34,110 bases of DNA from Guillardia theta CCMP2712 (GCF_000315625.1 NW_005434597.1:301114-335223); one strand, 5' to 3'. Positions 13,056 to 24,452 are shown, numbered from the stretch's first letter. Notes: generated by a model from the sequence alone, not told the origin. Numbers and translations are program-made.

Positions 13056-16000
13056 TCAGCTGCTCTCCAGGACCTCGTCCATCCACTCGTCCTCCCACGA
13101 GTCTGTCGGCAAGAAGTCTTCCTCCTCCGGAACCTCTTCGAAGTGCAGCTCCTGCTCCCTCCGCTGCTTCAGCTCCTGCTCCCTCCGCTGCTTCAGCTCC
13201 TGCTCTCTTCTACTGATCGGGTTGGGTTTGACCTGCAAGGAACGTCAGGTGTCCCTGGGGCTCCTCTCCTCCTCCTCACCTGAGACTCCCGCGCTTCTTC
13301 GGGTCGCTTTCTCGAAGACGACGAGACGCTGCGAGTCTTTCCCCTCGTCCCACGAGCAGGAGCAAGAGATGGGGCAGGAGCAGGGGCAGGGGCAGGGGCA
13401 GGAGCAGCTTCCTGCTCCTGGCTTCTCATCTTCTTTCCGTCCCTGTCGCCCCGCAGTTTGAGGGGAGTTGCTGCTGCTTCAGCTGCTCTGAGCTTTCTCG
13501 TCTCCTCCTTGTCTGCCTTGCCCTCTGCCTCCTCTCGCTCTTTCACCTCCTCCCTCGCTCCTCTCCGGCTCTCCGGCGCTGCCGCCGCCCTCTCATGATC
13601 CTCCGGCGCAGCCGAGTCGAAAATGTGCGTCGTGTGCGAGACGTCAGCTGCATCTTCCGGCATGCTCTGGTAAAGCCCAGCTTCCTGCTCCACCTGCTCG
13701 ACCTGCCTGTCCTCCTCGTCTTGTCTCGCCTGCTCCTCCTGTCTGGCCTGCTCCTCTTGCTTTGCCTTCTCCTCATTATTCGCCTGCCCCTCTGGTTTTT
13801 CTGGCTCCTCCTGCTCCATCACCTTCGCCTCCTGGTAGATTTCTTCGCAGATGGATGAGAAGACGTTGTCATGCTGCAGCGCCTCGCATGAGGCCTCCAT
13901 GGAGAGGCGAGAGAAGATCGACTCGCGCTGCTCCCTGTTCCCCTCCACGCTCTCCATGCCCTGCTGCACCGTCGTGCTCAGCTCGTCGTTCAGGATGAAC
14001 GACTGCAGCGACCCTGTCTGCGCGTCGTCCAGCGAGGAGACGTTGAAGTTCGCGGGCTCGAGAGCTTGGGCCGCAGCTGGGGGCCGAAGCCTCGGGGTCG
14101 AGAAGTTGACATCGCCATCAACGCTCTCAGCTGTCATTGTCAGCTCAACTTCCTCGTCCTTTTCCTTCTCCCCCAGCTCGATCTCTCGCAGATCGGCTGC
14201 TTCCCCGCAAACTCTCCCCGCAGCACCAGCTTCTCCCCTCACTTTGCCCTCGTCACCCTCGAACTCCGTCCGGTGCGCTGCCCCTCCCACCTTCTCTGCT
14301 TCCTCGAGGTTCCAACTCACATCTCTCAGCTCGACACTCCCCTCAGCTCCTTGCATCTCGTCATCTCCCAGCTGCAGCTTGTCAAACTCCAGCTGAGGAG
14401 CCTCTACCCTCAGCTTCATTCTCGCCTCTTCTGGTTGTACCTCGTCGTGTCTCAGTTCATCTCTCAGCTGGACTCGACCATCTCTCAGCTGCAGCTTTTC
14501 ATTGTAATTCTCGTCTTTCAGCTGCAGCTTGTCATCTCGAGCCGCAAAGAAGTTGTCTGTGTCAGCCGAGCTGGCCATCAGCCCGGCGGAGGCTTCGTGC
14601 TGCCATTGTGAGGTCGACTCGAATCGGTTGGTGGGCACCTCGTCTGTAGTAGCTACCATGGTGTCTCTCCAGCTCGACCTCTCCTGCCTCTCCATGGCCG
14701 AAAAGCTCAGCAACTCTCCAGCTGGATAGTGAGCTGCTCCCTCCTGGGCTCCCTTCCGCCAACTCCCCTCGTCATCTTCCAGCCACCCATCTGTCCTCCT
14801 CCACCTGAGACCCTCGTCTCCGTCCAGCTCCAAGTGGCTTCGCAGCTGCTCCTCATCTGCTGGGCGTGACCGCAGCAGGGGGGAGGAACCGCCTCCCTCT
14901 TCTTCCCTCGTCCCTTCCCTCAGCTCCTTTTCCCACAGCTCATACGAAGATGTATGCGCCAGGTCCCCTGGCTGCGTTTCCTCCCTCGCAGCATCCTTCT
15001 CGCCCATCGACGCCCTCTCCCCTCCCTCCTCCTTCTGCTCCTCCCCATCCTTCTGCTCCACCTCCTCCAGCTTCTCCTCCTCCTTGTAGCTCATCTCCTT
15101 CTTTCTTCCATCCAGCCCCTCACATCCAGTCGCCTCCCCACCCCCCTCTTCACTACCATCATGCTTCATCCCCAAACTCTGCTCCGCCTCCTTCCCCAGC
15201 TCAGTCTCACCAGCATCGTCCTCCGCAGCTTTCTTTCCTCCCATCACAGATCGATCTTCCCCTTCGGACACCATCTTCGTTGCGTCCTCCTCCTTGTCTT
15301 CCTCCTGCTGCTGCCTGACCTCTCCCTCTCCCTCTGCTTCTCTTCCCTCCTTGCAAGAGTCTGGCTCTCCTGCTGTTGCATCGCCGCCAGCCCCTTCCCT
15401 CCCTCCTCCTCCCTCCTCTTCGATCTTCTCAGCTGATATCGAAAATCCTCCCGCTTCTTCTGCCGGGTGTTCACTCAGATCCACCCCCGCCTCTCGTCCC
15501 CCTTCCTCCTGCTCTTGCTCCTGCTCCTTTTTCGCTGTCATTTGTTCTGCCTCCCCTCCACCGTCGACTTCCCTTCCCTCCGTATCCTCTTTCCCGTGCT
15601 CTGCTCTGGTCCCCTCCGTCAGCCCACTGTCCACTTCACCCACTCCTGACCCCTCCAGTTCCCGAGCTGCTCCTCCGTCCTTCCAACCTTCGTCGTTGCG
15701 AGCGCTTTCACTCGAAGAAGCTTCTCCTCCATCCTCTTCCTGGTCCTCTTCCTGGTCCTCTCCCTGGTCCTCGTCCTCGTCCTCGTCCTCGTCCTTCTCG
15801 CTTCCTTGCACCGAATCGCTGCTTTCCGTTTGCTGATCTCGAACCGAGTCAATGTCTTCCTCATCCTTCTCGCTCTCCTTGCTCTCCTCCTCGCTGCTTT
15901 CTCTGGAAGATTCAGAATCCTCCATATCCTCCTCTGAAACCCCCGATGGCTCTTCTTGGCCCAGAGATTCCTCCTCCTCCTTCTCTTCCACAGATTCACC

Positions 16001-17308
16001 CCCCTTGCTAGACGTCCAGGCCGACTCCTCCTCGTCCACCTCCTCGTCCTCCTCTTCCTCCTGTTGTGAGCTCTTGTTCACCTCCTGTGACTCCTTCACG
16101 GATTCATCCTCCTTGCTAGACGTCCAGGCCGACTCCTCCTCGTCCTCCTCCTCGTCCTCCTCTTGTGGGCTCTCCTGTGAGTCTTTCACGGATTCATCCT
16201 CCTTACTAGATGTCCAGGCCGACTCCTCCTCGTCCTCGTCGTCCTCGTCCTCGTCCTCGTCCTCCTCGTCCTCGTCCTCCTCTTGTGGGCTCTCCTGTGA
16301 GTCTTTCACGGATTCATCCTCCTTGCTCGACGTCCGGGCCGAATCATTCTCCTGCTCCTCCTCCCGCTCTTCTTGAGCTTGCAGCGCTTCTCCAATCTCC
16401 TCTGCTCTGTCTTCTTCTCGATGACCAGCGTCTTCTTCAGTCCTCATCTCTTGCTCCTTGTCTTCACTCGCAACTTCTAATACCTTGATTGACTCCGACA
16501 CTTTCTCCTCCTCACGCTCCGCTTCCTTCTCTTCCTCCTGCACCGCCACCATCTCCTCCTTCTCCTCGGTCTTGTCTTCCTCTTCCCGGCCTTCCTCCCC
16601 AATCAGAGCATTTTCCTGCTGCTGTTGCTCAATTTCTTCCGTTCCTCCATCCTCTGCCACTTCGTCGACATGTACAGTCTCCATTCCACCTCCTCCGCTG
16701 ACATCCGACGCTCCTGCTGACTGCTGACTAACCACCTGCTCCTCTTCCTCCTCCTCCTCTTTCCCGCTCCCGGTCTCCTCCTTCCCTTCCATAGAGCTCA
16801 TAGCCACCTCCTCCTCCTCCTCCTCAGTGCTGCTCCTGGTCTGAGCATCGTTAACTTCCTTGTCTTCCGTCACTCGCTCTTGTTCCAATGCCATCGAAGA
16901 CTCTACCTCCCCGTATGATATCTGCTCCTCCTCCTCCTCCTCCTCCTCCTCCTCCTCGCCTTGAGTCGATCTCACCGCGTTGCTCGAGGTCCTGGCAGAC
17001 TCCCCCCCCTCGCTGATCCCCCCTCCTTCCGCTTCTACCGTCGGAGATGCAGACTTTTCCATGGAATCATCAGCCTCCTCCTCGACTTGCTCCCCCTCCC
17101 CCACTTCCTTCGCCGCCGCCTCCTGCTCTTCCACTGCCTCATCCTGCTCTGGGGAGCCATCAAAAAGCCCTCCTTCCTCCGTCTCTTCTCGACTGCTCTC
17201 GGTCTTGACCTCGCCAACCCTACTTGATTCAGCCCCACTCTCCTCAAAACCAGCTGGCTCCTGCTCCTGCTCCTCCTGCTCCGTCTCCTGCTCCTGCTCC
17301 TGCTCCGT

Positions 17309-17345
<37 letters not shown>

Positions 17346-20036
17346 TCCGTCTCCTGCTCCTGCTCCTGCTCCTCTTGCTCCGTCTCCTGCTCATTTTCGT
17401 GCTCCTTCTCTGTATGCGCCGCGTGCTCACTCATCTCCTCTGGCGCTGATCCGAAATCTTCTTTTGAAATCGAACCGGATGGCTCCTGCTGCTGCTCCTT
17501 CGCCCTCTGTTGCCCTTGCTCCTGCTCCCGGTCCTCCATGCATTCTTGCTGCCTCTCTTCGCTCCATTCAGAAGTAGCAACCTCCTCCGCCTTCGTCTCT
17601 CTCAGCAGAGGCGCAAAGGCTCCCGTCCCTCCTCCCTCCTCCCCTGCCTCACCAGCACTTCTCTCCCAATTGCATGCCCTACGGCTCTGAGAGTTCCAAG
17701 TGACAACTGAAGGCTTTGCAGTGAATCGGCTGAACAGCTGATGCCGATTCATCTGCCGTACCATCTCATATATCGCGACCTTCCTGTCACAAGCCAGTTT
17801 CATCTCATCCTCGGCCCTCTTCAACTCCTCCTGCTTCTCCACCAGCCGCTGTTTCGACTTGAGCTTCCTCGACATGGCAGCGTGATATGCCGACAAGGTG
17901 CCGCCTCCTTCCAGCGCCTTGCTCGGGATGGAATCCATCACCGTCATCGCCTCCTCTGCTGACCTTGCGTGCATAAGAGCAGCAAGGTAACTTGAGTTCT
18001 TCAGCGTCAGCCCCATCCGATCGGCTTCCCCTAGCGTCTCCAGCATTTCATCAACAGCATTCACCGAGGTCAGAAACAGGATCGTGGAATCGAAGAGCTC
18101 GCGCGACTTGTGCTGTTGGCAAACTTTTCTGTGGACATTCATCACTTGTTGGAGCGAGTGTCGATCTCCGTGCTTGACCAGGAAGAACCACTTCAAGACT
18201 GCAGGACAGAGAGCATCGACTTGTTCTGCAGCTGTAAACACGTCGTCGGCCACATTCTGGTGCACCTCAAGTTTCCTCACACACAGGAACGCTGTTTCCA
18301 TCAGCGAAGAGAAGAACTGTTCGTCAGGAGGAGACGAAAGAAGTGCTGGGAGCTTGAGCAGCACGCCCATCAAGTCCGCCATGTCGAAATCGAACTCAAC
18401 CCCACAACCAGGAGCCTCGCGCATGTACTCCGACAGAGCTCTGTTAAAGCATGTCAACGCCGTTGTTGTGAAGCTTGCCTCCCCTTTTCCAACAATCTCC
18501 AGCACTTGTCGCAAGACACGGCTGAACTTTCCTGACGGGTTTCCGTGTAAGATTGTCCTGCTCAACGTTTTCACCATTTCGATCACAGCCTCGCGCGATC
18601 TCGCGCCAACAGCCGTCAACCTCTGAATCATCTTGCAAGCCTTGCTCGCGTTAAATTTCACATCCAGAGTATTCTTGCAGACTGACATCGTTGTGCTCAA
18701 AAGGCACCTCCACGTCAACTCGGATACTTGAACTTGATCTGCAGCCCCCAGAACAAGTCCCGTCAGCCATTCCACATCTTCTTCTGAAGCCTCGAAATTT
18801 CTTGTGACGTACTTCCAGTCATGATTGCCAATCTGACAATCAAAGCTCCCATGGCAGAAGGCAAGAGCAGTGACATCTAAAACTTCACTTCTTCGCAAGC
18901 TCGTGCGCTCCCAGAAATCCTGGGTGCAGTCCCTGATCGCATTCCACCATTTCCGGCGGCATGTTTCATCGGCCATCGAAGACCTTTCATTCATGCTGAG
19001 CAAGGCCTTTGATACCAACGCCTGATACGCCAGAAGCTTCAACTCATCCCCCAGCTCCTCGCTGATCGACTTTGACAGCTCACAGACAATCTCTGCTGCC
19101 TCTGGATCCCGGTCCCACGAGCTCGCGTTATTCGCTGCAAGTTCTTGAATCTTTCCCAATGTCCTCTGAAACGTGTTGCATGCAAGCTCGTCAACGTTCC
19201 ACTTCTCCCTGAACTTCATCATCCTCGACATGGATGTCAGCAGACTGATCAAATCTCCCCGGCATCTCACTCCCCTCAGATGGTGGATAAGCTCTCCTGC
19301 GCTCTCTAAGTTCACAGTCTTTGTCTTCCTGTACAAGACAATCTCCATCGTCGAACAAGAGCTCATCTTGCTGGGTTCTCGCAGAGCCATGCTCTGCGAT
19401 TCTTCCAACCCCTCCTCCTCATCACTCGCTGCTTCCCTTTCGTCCCTGAGTATCTTCAATTTGACCACCTGTCTCGTCTCATCTAGAAGGAGCGCCTGGA
19501 GAGACCAAACTTCAAACATCATCGTCATCTCAGGCACATGTTCTGACCTTCACGCCCTCAGAGCCAAGTTGCCATGCCGGCACATGCTCCACATGTAGGA
19601 CCCTGTCCTGGGGTCGTATTGGCTCGAGCGCGATGAACCCTAGCTTGTCAACATCGAAACGCGCGACGGAGAGAGACCATCCATGGCCTGGAAGCCATGC
19701 TTCATGGAGGACGACGGGCTCCTCGATCAGATCTTGTCTTCGTCCCTCGACATTCCTGCAAGCCACAACCGTCACAAGAGGATCCGAGGTCAGAAGGAGG
19801 AGCACAAACCGGACAGGAGAAGAGTAAGGAGGAGGCGACTCTCTGCTTCTCAGCATGTCTTGTCGCAACTTCTGCTCTCCTCCGTTCAACGCCGCGTCCA
19901 CCATCAGCACCCCCAGCAGCCATCCCATCACCCTTCCCCTCCGCCCCCACGCCATTCCGGCCGCCCCTCCCCACATCCCCGCTCTTTCCCTTCCGAGGCT
20001 ACGGATTCCCAGACGGATTCCTGTACGCCGATTCAC
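13056..20036 (-). CDS. Giant protein: hydrophobic N-terminus, helical PPR-like region, very long Glu-rich repeat region
   Basis: The core is one 6.2-kb exon, 13280-19495, followed by a 47-nt intron and a last exon 13056-13232 ending DEVLESS. A phase-compatible first exon, 19554-20036, gives 2,291 residues in total. A later Met at 19928 (MGWLLGVLMVDAALNGG) would act as a signal peptide. This first-exon link is the least certain part; 19537 is an alternative start. The first ~600 residues of the large exon are helical and non-repetitive. Near residue 490 of that exon, the stretch LFDSTILFLTSVNAVDEMLE..ADRMGLTLKNSSYLAALMHA resembles pentatricopeptide/TPR-like hairpins. About 1,300 residues of Glu/Gln/Asp/Ser-rich repeats follow, then LQLRD-type repeats, an acidic/Ala stretch, and a basic tail with REQELKQR repeats. 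No family is recognised and no function is assigned. Confidence 0.75.
14360..14545 (-). repeat. Coding LQLRD-type short repeats within the giant gene
   Basis: The translated sequence contains KLQLKDEN, KLQLRDGR, VQLRDEL, MKLRVEAP, KLQLGDDE and VELRDVS at spacings of about 8-14 residues. On the + strand this shows as recurring ctcagctgcagctt words. It could form a short beta or coiled structure; this is inference. Confidence 0.75.
16005..16350 (-). repeat. Coding repeat of ~30-40 residues (SAWTSSKEDESVKDSQE) in the giant gene
   Basis: Four clear copies of a unit with core SAWTSSKEDESVKDSQE, separated by variable runs of Asp/Glu encoded by gtcctc hexamers. Copies are anchored by ctagacgtccaggccgac-like words near 16008, 16118, 16208 and 16330. 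Spacer length differs between copies, which suggests slippage in the acidic linkers while the serine-rich core is kept. The conserved Ser/Thr core could be a phosphorylation target (inference). Confidence 0.8.
17260..17405 (-). repeat. Coding (CTGCTC)n hexamer array giving Glu-Gln repeats
   Basis: Runs of ctgctc on the + strand translate on the minus strand as EQEQEQ with interspersed ET. Identical hexamers form the intronic array at 1795-1900, so the same slippage-prone unit occurs in both coding and intronic positions. Confidence 0.85.
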
Positions 20037-20406
20037 TTTGTGACGGATGGCAAGAGTCTCAGGGCCGATGTGACGGATTCTGCTGCGGAACTTGTCAAAG
20101 AGTCTCAGTGCTCAGTGACGGATTCCAGTCAGTTCTGCTGGGGCTCGGAAGGACTGTCCTGGCTGCCATCATTGCGGGGCGGGGTTCACAGTGCATTCCG
20201 GTACGCCGCCGCTGCTCAATCTTACTTCCGACTCTCACAGTATTAAGAGTCGGCCGCGGCCGACCGCGGCGGCGGCGGCCCGGCCGGGCGCCCGGGCCCG
20301 GGCGCCGGGCCGGTGCGGCCCGGCAGTGTGCGGCCCTGAGCCTCAGTGCGAGCCTCCTCGACTCTCCTGATTGTCCTCGTACTGATTTTTAACTTAACTT
20401 TGAGTA
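20037..20406. other. Intergenic DNA with gacggattc repeats and GC-rich island
   Basis: No gene is supported. 20013-20130 has three copies of gacggattc in variable surroundings. 20243-20340 is GC-rich (ggccgcggccgaccgcgg, cgggcgcccgggcccggg). 20360-20407 repeats the right arm of the hairpin at 10058-10109. Homology with the right arm of the inverted duplication starts immediately afterwards. Confidence 0.6.
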
Positions 20407-22305
20407 ATGGGATGGGAAGCAGCGGAAACATCACGACGAGCAAAGGGGACAGCAGTCATCGTAGTGCTGACCATTAATGGTACAGTACCGGTACTTCATA
20501 GCCCATTTGGAAGGGGCTGGGTGGGGGGTGGGGGACCAATCGGCAAGACGAAAAATGATGCAGGGAGCAAGCATTGTACGAACTCCTCTCTCCCTCCCCC
20601 TCCTCCTCCTCCTCTCGCTTCTCCTCCTAGCGGGACCCGTTGCAGCTGACGATCACACGTACAAGCAGTGCAACGTTCAGGCTGATTGTGATGACAAGGA
20701 CTACCCAATCTGCATGCCGCTCTGGAACGACGAAGGCATGGCGACATTGGACACGAAGGTGGTGGATAACATCTACATCGGCGTGTGCGTGCAGTGCCGA
20801 ACCGACTGTGACTGCGATACGGATGAATACTGTGCCAACGACTTCACTCTCAATAAGTTCTCGTCCGCCCTGAACGCGCTGGACAGATACACTGAGCAGC
20901 AGAGAGCTCTTGTAGGCGCCCACTACAGTCAATATCAATCGCTCAAGATACGCAGCGTCTGTAAGAAAAGAGATCTGCCAGACGAGTACGACTTCTGCAA
21001 CACCAGGCAGGACATCGTGTCGGATACTGTTTCCAAGAGCTACGAGTGAGTTGCTATGAGTTGCAATCAGACGATACGATTTGTTTGAGCCTGATTGCTG
21101 TGCAGCTCCGGGCATTTGTATTCCACTGGCTACATTCACGTGAAGAACAAGAATCGGTTCTGCGGCCGCATTGAGGAGAACGCTTTCCTGGTTACAGATG
21201 AGATTCAATGTGTGGGAACGGGGTGCGGGGGAAACCTTTTGGTTGGCAAGCTCATCAACACCCCAGCTATCTGTATTCCCGTGAGTTTTTGCTCCACAGC
21301 TCTCCTGTCCTGTGTGCCGATGTTGTGAAGCAATCCATGTGTAGACGGTATACGTCTCAGGGACCAAAGTCATCAATGGCACTTGTCAAGCGGAGCAAAT
21401 GTCCATCACAGGCGGGGGGTATTTGTACCTGCTCTCGTACCTGATCTGAGCTGCTGTATCGACAGGTTCAACTTCAAGACGAGTGTGGTCGACTGGGAGG
21501 GATACTGCAAAGACAACAGCTGTAAAGAGTAAGACCTGATTACTTGAAATCCCAGCTAGGCTCAAAGAGCTTCTGTCAGTTGTCGACACGGAGATACTAT
21601 GTGCACTGAAGTGTATCAACAAGCACGTGTTTGCATCAACGGAAAAGTACGTGACGGAGAGGGGACAAGCAGTCTGGGATGATTGACTTCCTTTCAGTGG
21701 AAACTCCGATACTCTGCCACCATGATCGGGTATGAAAGGAGCTATGACATGGTCAGCGAGAACATCCAGCTGCAAACTCAGGTACTCCGAGTGAAGCGCG
21801 AGATGCCGCTGTAACATCTCACCCACTGAGCGGCTGACTCTCACAGATCACCATTGCTTTGTTCACGTCTCTCTGCTTCGTTGTGGCGGTGGTCTGTGCA
21901 GTCCTCTTGACCGTCAGAAGACCTGCCGCCAGTCAGACGGCATCACACGTCAAATCTGCCGCCCCCGTTGCTTCCCCTGAGGCTGCTGCTCCTCCTCCAG
22001 GCTCCATCTCTCTCAACGTGCCCAGGCCAGAGGACGAGGGCTACTTTCACAACACAGTTAGGGCTGTAGAACTTGGAGCGGAAGGAGTAGGAGGGGCTGG
22101 TCAGGCGTAGGCCTTCAAAGCTGACTTTGTGCCGCTAGTGCAACAGACTGTGAGAACAAGAGCGAGAGACTGTGACTGAGCAAATCCAGCAGCTTGCCAA
22201 TTGAACGTCTTAGACTTGCAGTGCCGGGAACGGTACACAACTTACAAGTGCAGGTCAATTAAGATATGATGAATAAGCTGAATAAAGAATCAGATTCACA
22301 CGTCG
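20407..22305 (+). repeat. Left arm of a ~1.9-kb inverted duplication
   Basis: This segment and 26957-28885 are near-identical reverse complements. Inside the gene, positions in the two arms add up to 49262, or 49265 after a 3-nt difference in intron 3. The match starts near gatgggaagcagcgg and ends just after the AATAAA at 22281-22286. The other arm has about 33 extra bases just upstream of the start codon. Exons are almost unchanged between arms. Confidence 0.92.
20555..22110 (+). CDS. Cysteine-rich type I membrane protein, family member B (7 exons)
   Basis: Exons 20555-21045, 21106-21280, 21345-21418, 21466-21528, 21580-21646, 21698-21781 and 21847-22110 join in phase to 405 residues. The start at MMQGAS is chosen because it immediately precedes a leucine-rich signal peptide ending GPVAADD; an upstream in-frame ATG at 20477 would bury it. 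The outer domain has many cysteines (CNVQADCDDKDYPIC, CVQCRTDCDCDTDEYCANDF, KIRSVCKKRDL, NKNRFCGRI, CVGTGCGGN, DWEGYCKDNSC, CRHGDTMC). A single membrane helix (ITIALFTSLCFVVAVVCAVLL) precedes a Pro/Ala-rich tail of about 66 residues, longer than in member A. Near-identical to member C. A poly(A)-signal-like AATAAA lies at 22281. Function unknown; the layout is that of a receptor- or adhesin-like surface protein (inference only). Confidence 0.9.
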
Positions 22306-22319
22306 AACGGTCCCCATGA

Positions 22320-23010
22320 TGAGTCAGATATGAGTCCGATTCCGAAGCGGCTGGCGGCTGCCAGTGGTGGCGGCGACCCGGGCCGGGCATTGGCCCGTGC
22401 GGCCCGCCGGTGGCTCGCGCCTAGCAGTGACGGGCCGGTCGGTACTGTAACGGCGCCGGCCCGGCCCGGTCACCAGTAGCCTCGGTGACCGTGGTACGGT
22501 GCTTGTCCGAGTCATTCTGTCAGTTATCGAGTCAAAAACGTAACGGAAGATCTATTTTCGCGGGGACAAAAATGTTTGCTCAAAGCGGCTGGTGCGCTCA
22601 TGAGAGTAAGCTGGAAGGAAAGGAAAGGAGCAGCGTAGAGGAAGGAGCCTGTGCAACCTTCAACCTTGATTCGAAGCTTGAGCTCGGTAGGAGGGAGACA
22701 AAAGGAGACACCGAGAGGGGGTGGATCGTGACAGTGTAACGATAGAGGAACAAGCGAGGAAAAGCTATGATGACGAGTGCTAGGATACGAAGGAGACGAA
22801 GAGATAAAGAAGGTGATGAGAGATGCAGGGGCGGAGGGATTGAGGGTCTGGGTTGAGAAAGAACAACTTGTTGCATGTGTGTACACCTTTGAGCTATGGA
22901 ACAATCTGGCCACGTGATTGTGGAAATGAGCGAAGGTCCTTTTGAGACCTACAATGTTGCACATTACTTCTTCAATGCGCTAACAATCTCTTTGGGTTGC
23001 TCGCAGACCA
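22320..23010. other. Intergenic DNA with GC-rich island
   Basis: 22335-22490 is GC-rich (ggcccgtgcggcccgccggtgg, ggcgccggcccggcccgg) and lies just outside the left arm. The rest, to 23010, holds the presumed promoter or an untranslated first exon of the small gene at 23011. Short frames starting MFAQSGW (22571) and MEQSGHV (22897) were examined but do not splice in phase to that gene. Confidence 0.5.
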
Positions 23011-23414
23011 ATGTTCGAAACAATCCGCAGCACTCAGGAGCTGTTTGCCTCCTTCAAAGAGCAACGCTTTGAGGAACTCGGTGATGTGGTGAGCTTCAGA
23101 GGACTCGAGACAGTCTGCTCATCGACCTTTCTCGCAGAACTTCTCTCTCCAGGACTATGAGAATGCCTACCTAACAGCGCGCCAAACTTACCTTGATGCT
23201 GCCGAGGCCGTGAAGAAGGTTACGGGCCCTTACGAGGCAAGCAAAAACTCATCAGGGAGGGTACTGTTGCCTGTCCGCTGATCGTCTTTCCAGGCTAGTC
23301 GCGATGCCTACGTTGCAGCAGGTTAGTTGTGTGGGCATGATGTCCTTCTCTAGAATTTTTGCTCTGACAATGCGATGTTCAGCTGCCACGTACACCAAGT
23401 CTTTGTACAGTTAA
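23011..23414 (+). CDS. Small protein of unknown function, 78 residues (4 exons)
   Basis: Exons 23011-23088, 23138-23236, 23294-23321 and 23383-23414 join in phase and read MFETIRSTQELFASF ... FSLQDYENAYLTARQTYLD ... ASRDAYVAAAATYTKSLYS. The sequence is helical and alanine-rich with aromatic residues and has no signal peptide or membrane segment. The junction after VTGPYE uses a GC donor (gag|gcaagc). A GT donor 27 nt further on (agg|gtactg) is also in phase and would add nine residues. The start ATG lies three bases after a good acceptor (tcgcag|acc), so an untranslated leader exon is likely. I do not recognise the family. It converges with the cyclophilin gene, 116 bases away. Confidence 0.6.
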
Positions 23415-23530
23415 ACCGGTATCCGGTATTTGGCAGATAGTCGGTGTCAGGCTCCAGGAGATTCATGCATTTTTGCGTTTATTCTGATGCTCAGAACAAA
23501 GACAGTTTTCTCCCGCTCGAGGAGTTGGCT

Positions 23531-24452
23531 TTAAGGAAGCTGACCGCAGTCATCAATCTTGCATTCAGCAGATGGCTGCCCGCTTGAGGTGCCCTTAGCT
23601 TCCAAACTCTTCACAACATCCATACCCTCAATCACCCTGACAACAACCGTCAGATCTGCATCCATATCTAACAAAGTTATCCCATACTTTCCGAAGATGA
23701 CATGACGACCGTCCAGCCATGGTGTTGGCACGGTGGTGATGAAGAACTGGGATCCGTTCGTGTCGGGGCCCCTGTTTGCCATGGAGAGCAGGCCAGGAGA
23801 CGAATGCGCAAAGGCAAAGGCCTCATCGGGGAAGGTGGAGCCGTAGATGGACATTCCGCCTGTTCCGTTGTGATTTGTGAAGTCTCCTCCCTGGATCATG
23901 AACCCGGGAATGATGCGGTGGAAGGAGCAGCCTGACAACGAGAAGATCAGAGTGAAGAACCATTCTTGTCTGTCCTTGAACATCATTCGAGAAGGATATC
24001 AGAAAGTGTTCAAAAGCATCATCAGCGTGACATTCTCTGAGAGAAGATTAGACAACAACCATTCATCCTGCTATCCCTGTGCATCCCATGGACTTCCGAA
24101 CTACCACAAGTGCTCACCTTTGTAGCCTGCAAGGCCTTTTGCCTCTCCAGTGCAAAGCTGGCGAAAGTTCTCGCAGGTCTGAACAACCAAGTCAGCAAGT
24201 CTGCTCGCGTTGCAGTTCTGCGAGGACCTTTGGTGTCTTGTCAGCGAAGAGCTCGAACACAACCCTGCCCGCAGGTGCTCCATTGATGCTACAATCAAAG
24301 AACACCTTGGGATTCTGATTGGATGCAGCAGAAGAAAGGAATCTTTGCGTCAACGAGCTTGCAAAGAAATGATTCTTCTGCTGGGTAAGGATCGAAGCCC
24401 CAAAGCGCAAACCGGATTGCATTTGCATGTTTGCCTGTTGTAAGCAGATCAA
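23531..24452 (-). CDS. Cyclophilin-type peptidyl-prolyl cis-trans isomerase, probable mitochondrial form (4 exons)
   Basis: Cyclophilins catalyse cis-trans isomerisation of peptidyl-proline bonds. Exons on the minus strand: 24228-24452, 24118-24178, 23688-23931 and 23531-23636; 211 residues. Landmarks are [32 protein letters not shown], the active-site [15 protein letters not shown] with its catalytic Arg, [13 protein letters not shown], and [14 protein letters not shown] with the cyclosporin-contact Trp. It ends IDDCGQLP. The ~45 N-terminal residues ([26 protein letters not shown]) are basic, hydroxylated and free of acids, typical of a mitochondrial presequence. A second Met at 24428 is also possible. 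A 51-nt intron splits [11 protein letters not shown]. Catalytic residues are all present. Confidence 0.95.

Noticed and set aside
16005-16350. CRISPR array
   Set aside because: The repeats lie within an open coding frame, the spacers are low-complexity acidic codons, and the DNA is eukaryotic.
13222-17690. Many + strand frames rich in Ser, Pro, Leu
   Set aside because: They are shadows of the Glu-rich minus-strand exon: CTC/TCC codons are the complement of GAG/GGA.
22485-22739. Exon starting MFAQSGWCAHES upstream of the small gene
   Set aside because: Its donor leaves one base while the acceptor at 23007 needs two for the conserved frame, so the join breaks the protein.
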